This document shows positions 58,560 through 64,000 of a DNA stretch of 64,000 bases, piece by piece. Location: positions 186,001-250,000 of the forward strand of contig JADJPJ010000089.1 of assembly GCA_016713325.1 (NCBI GenBank). Direction: 5' to 3'. Origin of the DNA: Candidatus Flexifilum affinis (GTDB lineage: Bacteria > Chloroflexota > Anaerolineae > Aggregatilineales > Phototrophicaceae). The first letter of the stretch is position 1. The number at the start of each line of letters is the position of its first letter. Under the pieces are notes generated by a model. The model saw only the letters and a program-made list of their open reading frames with translations. It had not been told where the DNA came from and did not search any database. The position numbers and the translations under genes were made by a program.

Positions 58560-59270
58560 TCAGTAAGCCAGGTCTGCAAGCGCCCACGCGACCGACTCTT
58601 CACAGTGGATGCGGGTGGTGTCAAACTGTGGCACGCGTGAGTCGTCCGGCCGAACGAGCAGGGCGATTTCCGTGCAGCCCAGAATGATTCCCTGCGCGCC
58701 ACGTGCTTCGAGCCCGGCCATGATTTGCGCAAAAGCCGTGCGCGACGCATCCTTGACCACACCCAGGCAGAGTTCGTCGTAGATAATGCCGTGCACGACC
58801 GCGCGTTCGTCGGCGTCGGGAATGAGTACGTTCAGCCCGTAGCGGTCACGCAAAATACCTTTGTAAAAATCCTGCTCCATGGTGTAAGCGGTGCCCAGCA
58901 GGCCAATGCTGCTGATGCCGGCCTTGACCACTCGATCAGCGGTGGCGCTGGCGATGTGGAGCAGGGGGATGTCCACGGCCGCTTCGATCGCACTGGCGAC
59001 CTTATGCATGGTATTGGTGCACAGCACGACGAAGTCGGCGCCGCCACGCTCCAACCGCTGCGCGGCCTCGGCCAGTGCGGCCCCGGCGTCGTCCCAGCGC
59101 CCCTCCCGCTGCATGGTCTCGATGTCGTGGAAGTTGACGGTGTACATGAGCGTTCGGGCGTTGTTCTGCCCGCCCAGATGGTCTCGGGTGAACTGATTGA
59201 TCAGGCGGTAGTACTCCAGCGAGGACTCCCAGCTCATGCCGCCGATCAGTCCGATGGTTCTCATCTTCAT
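58560..59270 (-). CDS. aspartate/glutamate racemase family protein
   Basis: This 236-residue PLP-independent racemase has the two catalytic Cys motifs, VVLCTNTMHKV and IILGCTEIALLV, and the family N-terminus TIGLIGGMSWESSLEYYRLIN. Length and motifs fit aspartate racemase (YgeA-like) better than glutamate racemase MurI. It may supply or degrade D-amino acids from peptidoglycan or peptides. The start is ATG 59270, upstream of and divergent from the glycosyltransferase gene. Confidence 0.9.
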   Translation of the reverse strand: MKMRTIGLIGGMSWESSLEYYRLINQFTRDHLGGQNNARTLMYTVNFHDIETMQREGRWDDAGAALAEAAQRLERGGADFVVLCTNTMHKVASAIEAAVDIPLLHIASATADRVVKAGISSIGLLGTAYTMEQDFYKGILRDRYGLNVLIPDADERAVVHGIIYDELCLGVVKDASRTAFAQIMAGLEARGAQGIILGCTEIALLVRPDDSRVPQFDTTRIHCEESVAWALADLAY

Positions 59271-59339
59271 TCCCTATGGATAGGCGTGGGCCTGTGAAGT
59301 CTCTGGCCCAGATGCTCCGCCAGAATTCAGTGTAGCATA

Positions 59340-59369
59340 TTGCCCCACAAGTGCGGACTCGCCTATAAT
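59340..59369 (+). promoter_or_regulatory. promoter predicting a near-leaderless mRNA
   Basis: TTGCCC (59340-59345) and a perfect TATAAT (59364-59369) are 18 bases apart. The ATG of the next gene is at 59378, only 8 bases past the -10 element, so transcription would start at or next to the start codon. Confidence 0.55.
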
Positions 59370-59377
59370 GCCAGACC

Positions 59378-60670
59378 ATGAATACCAAATCCTCTTCACT
59401 GCTGCTTGCGCTGCTGGCCTCAGCGCTGCTGATCCGGCTGATCTACGGGCTGTCTCAAGATCCTCTGGCGCCTTTCGAACAGACTGGCGGCGATTCCTGG
59501 TGGTATCTGGTCAATGGCGACGCACTGGTCACCGGGCGGATTCAGGAAGGGTCCGGCACCGATGTCAGCCGGTTGCCGACGCCCCCAGGGTACCTTGTGC
59601 TGGTTGGACTGGCCCAGGCCGTTTTCGGCCCAACCGCCGATGCCGTCATGGCAATTCGCGTCGTTCAGGCGGTGCTGTCCACGCTGATTGTCTGGTGTGG
59701 CTGGCGCATGGCCTTTCTGTTGAGCGGTCGGGAGGTGGTGGGCGGGCTGGCTGCGCTCATTCTGACCGCTTCCCCGGCCTTCATTATCGAGCCGGCGATG
59801 ATCGCCAGCGAGACGCTGTACATGACCCTGGTCGCACTGGGTCTGACGGCCTATGTTGAGGCGATCAGCGTTCGGCCTGAAAACTCACCGGTTTCGAGAC
59901 GGCTGGGCATGCTGGCGCTCGCGGCGGTTGCGTTCGGGTTGGCGGCGCTGACTCGCGCGCCGATTCTGCTGTTCCCGGTGGCGCTCGCTCTCCATCTGCT
60001 GATCGTGTACGGGTTGCGCGGCGGCTGGCGGCGCGTGGTCGTGCTGCTTGTCGTCTATGCGGCCGTCGTGTCGACCTGGACGCTTTACAGCGCAGCGCGC
60101 TGGGGGCGATTCGTCATCGCAGCCGATGGCTTTGCCGCGTTCCTCTACGTCGGTGCGACTGGCTGGCAGGGACCGCAGGCGGTGGATGAACGGCTCGGCT
60201 CCAGTGAGGGTGGTGCATCAAACCAGCAGTACATCGAGGAGGCCACCGCGACCATCACTGCCGATCTGGGCGGCTATGTGCGGCGGCGGGTTACCGAACT
60301 GGCGGAATCAGGTCTTCAGCCGCACGGGACCGCCTACTTCTCAGGACCCAGCCTGCGCGATCTGGCTATGCAGTGGCTTCGCGAAGATCGATCCCCCGGA
60401 GGATTGATAGACGTGGTGCGCGGCGAGTTCTTCCTTCAGAAGGCGCTGCTGTATGTTTTCCACTACGGCGCGATCCTCTTTGGGCTGGTCGGGTTATGGC
60501 GCACTCGGTCGAACTGGCGCATTTCGCTTGTCCTGTTGGGGTTCATCGCTTACACGCTGGTGGTCCACTTGTTTTTGCTGGCGTTGCCGCGTTATCTCTT
60601 TCCAACCTTGTTCTGCTGGACCGTGTTGGCGACGGCAGCGCTGCCGCGATGGAACCGGAGGACTGTATGA
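59378..60670 (+). CDS. membrane glycosyltransferase-like protein (GT39/ArnT-like)
   Basis: This 430-residue protein has about ten membrane helices. After the first helix comes FEQTGGDSWWYLVNGDALVTG with a conserved-type Asp, and PPGYLVLVGLAQAVFG, the layout of lipid-linked sugar transferases that glycosylate lipids or proteins outside the membrane. Helices run through ALTRAPILLFPVALALH and end in YLFPTLFCWTVLA. No ribosome site is needed if the mRNA is leaderless. Its stop overlaps the GNAT gene start by 4 bases. The acceptor is unknown. Confidence 0.83.
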   Translation: MNTKSSSLLLALLASALLIRLIYGLSQDPLAPFEQTGGDSWWYLVNGDALVTGRIQEGSGTDVSRLPTPPGYLVLVGLAQAVFGPTADAVMAIRVVQAVLSTLIVWCGWRMAFLLSGREVVGGLAALILTASPAFIIEPAMIASETLYMTLVALGLTAYVEAISVRPENSPVSRRLGMLALAAVAFGLAALTRAPILLFPVALALHLLIVYGLRGGWRRVVVLLVVYAAVVSTWTLYSAARWGRFVIAADGFAAFLYVGATGWQGPQAVDERLGSSEGGASNQQYIEEATATITADLGGYVRRRVTELAESGLQPHGTAYFSGPSLRDLAMQWLREDRSPGGLIDVVRGEFFLQKALLYVFHYGAILFGLVGLWRTRSNWRISLVLLGFIAYTLVVHLFLLALPRYLFPTLFCWTVLATAALPRWNRRTV

Positions 60671-61222
60671 ATGCGATCGTTCGCCCCGCGGAGCCGGAAG
60701 ATGCCCGCGCCATCGCTTTCGTTCACGTCGACACCTGGCAGCGGACGTATCCCCACATACTGCCGGCCGAATTCCTGCAGGCGCTTTCGGTTGAACGGCG
60801 CGAGGAGATGTGGCGCGGCTTCTTCGGAGAGCCTGCACCAGAATTCGTACCTGTATGTGGTGGAACTCGATGGGCAGGTGATCGCTTTTGCCAACTTTGG
60901 GCCGAAGCGCGACGACTATCCGCAGTTCGACTGCGAGATGTACGCCATCTATATCGTTCAAGAACACCATGGCAAAGGTTATGGACGTGCGCTCATGATG
61001 GCCGCCATGGAGCGAATGGCGCAGGATGGCTGCAAAGCGATGTACGTGTGGGTGATGGAGCAGAACCCCGCTATCCAGTTCTATGAAGGCCTGGGAGGGG
61101 TTCGCTTCGACGAGCGACCGATCGACATTGCCGGAACGGTCGTCACGGAATACGCCTACGGTTACTCTTCTCTGGGAACTCCGCGCTCATCGGCGCCCAC
61201 ATCCTCCATCAGTCCGCCGTGA
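60667..61222 (+). CDS. GNAT family acetyltransferase, one frame break
   Basis: ATG 60667 (ATGA overlap with the previous stop) opens NAIVRPAEPEDARAIAFVHVDTW in one frame. Near 60835-60845 the homologous sequence moves to another frame with YLYVVELDGQVIAFANFG, YAIYIVQEHHGKGYGRALM (acetyl-CoA loop) and VMEQNPAIQFYEGLGG. Restored length is about 185 residues. It acetylates an unknown amine. The C-terminal Ser/Pro-rich end (after YAYGYSSL) does not look like GNAT and may reflect a further break. Confidence 0.84.
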
Positions 61223-61368
61223 CCCGGCGCCACGAGGTCGGCGCGAGTCCGCCGCTCGCCGGCAAACAGGCGGCGTGATGACACCCTTCGACGCACTGCT
61301 TATCGCATAGTCATTCGTGACGAAACTACGGTACAATACCTCATGTACGGGTGCAGTGAGGCAATCTG

Positions 61369-61908
61369 ATGGTCGATACCCTGGTTCAGAAAATGACGGC
61401 TGCGGAGTATTTCGAGCTGCCGGAAACCAACCAGCCGACACAGCTCATCGATGGAGAGCTCATTGTGGCAGCATCACCGATTCCCTATCATCAGGAGCTT
61501 TCTGGCAATCTGTTTGTTGGATTGAAGTCCGTTGTTCCAGATGGAAAAGTCTACTTCTCTCCCCTCGATCTTTATCTCGATGACGAGAATGTCCCACAAC
61601 CGGACCTGATCTGGGTCGCGGCTGATGGGCGCTGCACCATCACGCCCAAACGTTTCGAAGGGCCGCCCGAGCTGATCATCGAAATCCTATCGCCGGGCAC
61701 AGCGTGCGTCGACAAGATCAGGAAGTTTCATCTTTACGAGCGGCATGCCGTGACCGAGTACTGGATCGTCAATGCCGAAGAAGGATTCGTCGAGGTCTTC
61801 CAGTTGGCTGACGGAAAGTACGTGCTGCATGGCGTCTTCGACGAGGAGTCGCCGCTGAACTCGCCGCGACTTAGCGCGACGATTGATCTCAAGACTATCT
61901 TCACGTGA
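61369..61908 (+). CDS. Uma2 family endonuclease-like protein
   Basis: This intact 179-residue protein is the only unbroken Uma2 in the window. It shows TAAEYFELPETNQPTQLIDGE, LYLDDENVPQPDLIWVA, PPELIIEILSPGTACVDKI and YERHAVTEYWIVNAEEG, the standard order of the PD-(D/E)XK-like family (Asp in QPDL, Glu in IEILS). An ATG start at 61369 is preceded by a TACAAT box at about 61332. Uma2 genes are numerous in Chloroflexota and cyanobacteria; their role is not settled. Confidence 0.88.
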   Translation: MVDTLVQKMTAAEYFELPETNQPTQLIDGELIVAASPIPYHQELSGNLFVGLKSVVPDGKVYFSPLDLYLDDENVPQPDLIWVAADGRCTITPKRFEGPPELIIEILSPGTACVDKIRKFHLYERHAVTEYWIVNAEEGFVEVFQLADGKYVLHGVFDEESPLNSPRLSATIDLKTIFT

Positions 61909-61925
61909 ACCGCAACGACGCGGCT

Positions 61926-62942
61926 TCAGCGCATCTTGCCGTTCCGCACCGCCAGGATCTCGGCCATGATGCCCACGGCGATCTCTTCCGGGGTGCGCGC
62001 GCCGATATCCAGGCCAATGGGCGTGTGGATACGCGCCAGCAGTTCCTCGCTTAAGCCCGCTTCGCGCAGCCTGACCAGACGCTTCTCATGGGTTTTGCGG
62101 CTGCTGAGCACGCCGATGTAGCGTGCCGGCGAGGGCAGCGCCGTGATCAGCGCCTTATCATCGATCTTTGGGTCGTGCGTCAGCACCGCCACATAGGTAT
62201 CGGCATCGATACCCAGGTCTGGCAGCGCGCGGTCGGGATAGCGATGCGAGATCGCGGATGCACCGGGGAACCGCTCCGGCGTGGCGAACACCTCGCGCGG
62301 GTCCACGATCGACACGCGGAAGCCAACGATCTGCGCGAACTGCGCCAGCGGCATGGCGATGTGGACGCCGCCGATGACGATCAGATGCGGACGCGGGCGC
62401 TGCACGTCGATCAGCACCTCCATGCCGGCGATTTCGCTGCGGCCGGACTGAAGCGCCGCTGCGCCCGCGTCCGCAAAGGCCTCGTGTGCCATCTCGGGCA
62501 GGCCGTTTGTGTAGAGCAATGTCGCGCCGTCGGAAAGGGCTTTGGCCCCGGCATGCTCGCCGGAGAGTACGGTCAGCGTAATGGCCGGTTTTTCCTGCCC
62601 GGTGCGAGCCACGACCGTTTGCCACCATGTCAGATCAAGTGGCTCGACCAGCACACCCATGCGGCCTGCGCAGGTCAGCCCCACCTCACAGGCGTTGTCA
62701 TCGCTCACGCCATACTGAAGCAGGCGGACCTTGCCATCCTTGAGCGTAGCCAGGCATTCGCCGATGACCGCCGTTTCGACACAGCCGCCGCTGACCGAGC
62801 CGATTATCGCTGTCTCGCCGGTGACGGCCATCTTCGCGCCGACGCCGCGCGGGGCGCTGCCCCAGGTTTCGGTCACGGTTGCCAGGGCGATGCGCCGGGA
62901 GTCGGCGATCCACCCCTGTACAGTTTCGAGAATGTCACGCAT
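61926..62942 (-). CDS. XdhC/CoxI family molybdoenzyme maturation protein
   Basis: This 338-residue protein has the XdhC N-domain (ATVTETWGSAPRGVGAKMAV, GSVSGGCVETAVIGE) with its conserved Cys, and a C-terminal Rossmann domain (HLIVIGGVHIAMPLAQFAQ, VSIVDPREVFA, YVAVLTHDPKIDDKAL, YIGVLSSRKTHEKR). XdhC-type proteins bind the molybdenum cofactor and help to insert it into xanthine or CO dehydrogenases. ATG 62942 is used because homologous sequence begins there. No molybdoenzyme gene is in the window. In GGVHIAMP the usual GxGxxA is altered, so nucleotide binding may be weak. Confidence 0.89.
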   Translation of the reverse strand: MRDILETVQGWIADSRRIALATVTETWGSAPRGVGAKMAVTGETAIIGSVSGGCVETAVIGECLATLKDGKVRLLQYGVSDDNACEVGLTCAGRMGVLVEPLDLTWWQTVVARTGQEKPAITLTVLSGEHAGAKALSDGATLLYTNGLPEMAHEAFADAGAAALQSGRSEIAGMEVLIDVQRPRPHLIVIGGVHIAMPLAQFAQIVGFRVSIVDPREVFATPERFPGASAISHRYPDRALPDLGIDADTYVAVLTHDPKIDDKALITALPSPARYIGVLSSRKTHEKRLVRLREAGLSEELLARIHTPIGLDIGARTPEEIAVGIMAEILAVRNGKMR

Positions 62943-63017
62943 TGTCTTCTGCCTTCCTATTGGAAACGGACGCCGCCGGGGAGATACGTGGTCAGACGCA
63001 ACCACCACCTGTGGCGT

Positions 63018-64000
63018 TCAGAAAAGAGGTGTAATGGCTGGCTGGATGAACGTGGCTGTAGGAACCTGACCTGCAGGCGCATCGTCGGTTGGACGGTTGG
63101 TAACGATGGCATAGACGACGATGTTGGCCGCGATCACCAGGACCAGCAGGATTGCCAGCAGCCGCAGGACGCGTCCGCTGACGCCGCGCGCCGGTAGTTG
63201 CGCTTCGGGCGGCGGCTGAGACCGCTCGCGGCGTTCGGCAGGGGCATTTGCTGCCATACGTGGCGGGCGCGTTCGCACCCTTGCGCCGGCATTCTCCAGC
63301 AGCCAGTTCATGAACAGCCCGGCACGAACCACGACGCCTTCCGATGTTGTGAGCAGCAGATGGCGGTAGACCAGACCGCGAAGCGCCGCCTGCACGGTCG
63401 AGATATCCATGGGCAGGTCGGTCTCCAGCAGCCAGCGCTGAATTGACTCGGCCGACGCCTTGCGCAGGGGATCATCATAGTGCAGGCCGCTGATCGCGCC
63501 CAAGACGATTTGCTCGTTAGCGGTCAGTCGCTCCCAGAGGGCGCGGTGCTCGTCTTCGCAGCGCAGGTATAACGCCGGCTGCACCGCCCGGACATCCTGG
63601 GCGCGAACCGTACCCAGTTCCGGGGCGCTGCTCCAGCGTTCGTACAGGTGATAGCCGAGACGCTGGGCGAGCGCGGGAAAACCGCCGGTAAGGGCCTGGG
63701 ACGACCTGACCGCTTCGTCCAGAAACGCGTATTCCGTCGCCACCGGCGCCGTCAGCAGCCAGCGGATGTCATCCGGTTCGAGCGGGTCGAGACGCATCAC
63801 GTCGTTCATGCCGATCAGCGGGGCCAGCGCCGGGATGTCATTTTCGTAATCCTCGTCGATCGTAAGGATCACATGGAGTGACGGCGTACGGGTCAGCAAA
63901 CCGCTCAGATAGGCGAACAGATCCGTTGGCAGCGTGCCGCCACGCACGCCCATGATCAGCCGGTCGACGTCGTCGATCATCAGCAGGAGGCGGCGGTTCG
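63018..64000 (-). CDS. AAA/STAND-type ATPase, C-terminal part with a membrane anchor
   Basis: The frame is open to the window edge, so the N-terminus with Walker A lies beyond 64000. Near the edge LLLMIDDVDRL is a Walker B of the STAND/AAA type, followed by HVILTIDEDYE, LDPLEPDDIRWLL and a winged-helix-like region with ANEQIVLGAISGL. A single helix (LLAILLVLVIAANIVVYAIV) near the C-terminus follows a Pro-rich stretch; the short tail after it is Pro/Thr-rich. The order of an ATPase, a winged helix and one anchor helix fits a signal-transducing NTPase. No closer assignment is supported. Confidence 0.72.
   Translation of the reverse strand, partial: NRRLLLMIDDVDRLIMGVRGGTLPTDLFAYLSGLLTRTPSLHVILTIDEDYENDIPALAPLIGMNDVMRLDPLEPDDIRWLLTAPVATEYAFLDEAVRSSQALTGGFPALAQRLGYHLYERWSSAPELGTVRAQDVRAVQPALYLRCEDEHRALWERLTANEQIVLGAISGLHYDDPLRKASAESIQRWLLETDLPMDISTVQAALRGLVYRHLLLTTSEGVVVRAGLFMNWLLENAGARVRTRPPRMAANAPAERRERSQPPPEAQLPARGVSGRVLRLLAILLVLVIAANIVVYAIVTNRPTDDAPAGQVPTATFIQPAITPLF

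Overview
The window is one GC-rich, gene-dense bacterial segment. I see no tRNA, rRNA, CRISPR array, phage or transposase gene. The gene set fits a heterotrophic member of the Chloroflexota (Anaerolineae-like). It has several ABC uptake systems, F420-type LLM oxidoreductases, TIR/KAP/SUMF1 proteins, Uma2 endonucleases, and many small palindromic repeats ending in GTAGGG/CCCTAC. The phylum is an inference from gene content, not from a marker gene.

Layout. 1-6.8 kb: a myo-inositol catabolic operon (iolC end, hyi-like isomerase, iolD, iolE, iolG, iolA). 7-10 kb: an ABC-2 exporter (ATPase plus two permeases). 10.2-13.7 kb: a peptide-type ABC importer, divergent from a tight operon at 13.8-18.8 kb (M24 peptidase, RidA, LLM oxidoreductase, TIGR04076-like protein, second LLM, Old Yellow Enzyme). 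18.8-21.2 kb: a TIR-KAP NTPase, a candidate anti-phage protein. 21.4-28.8 kb: a secreted dienelactone-hydrolase-like protein, a broken Uma2 gene, and a BMP-type nucleoside ABC importer divergent from codA. 29-30.7 kb: a TIR-SUMF1 gene with about five frame breaks, bracketed by copies of a palindromic repeat. 30.9-33.4 kb: a cytochrome P450 and a second M24 peptidase. 33.8-40.5 kb: a second peptide-type importer with a prolyl iminopeptidase, a formamidase/acetamidase and an M20 carbamoylase-like hydrolase. 40.7-48.5 kb: an SLC13-type transporter, a Suv3-like helicase with an unusual N-terminus, a sensor kinase and a stand-alone TipAS protein. 48.6-51.2 kb: an O-antigen-ligase/TPR gene split by repeat elements. 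51.4-64 kb: L-serine dehydratase, a Uma2 gene, a second ABC-2 exporter, a response regulator, a transaldolase/racemase pair, a membrane glycosyltransferase, a GNAT protein, an intact Uma2, an XdhC-like protein and a partial AAA ATPase.

How it works together. The lifestyle suggested is scavenging of inositol, nucleobases, peptides and amides: each importer sits beside enzymes that could process its cargo. All three importer operons carry a strong stem-loop just after the binding-protein gene, which would favour high binding-protein expression.

Caution. About twenty apparent frame breaks occur, many at G or C runs. Most look like sequence errors rather than true pseudogenes. The TIR-SUMF1 gene and the repeat-split O-antigen ligase are the best candidates for genuine decay.
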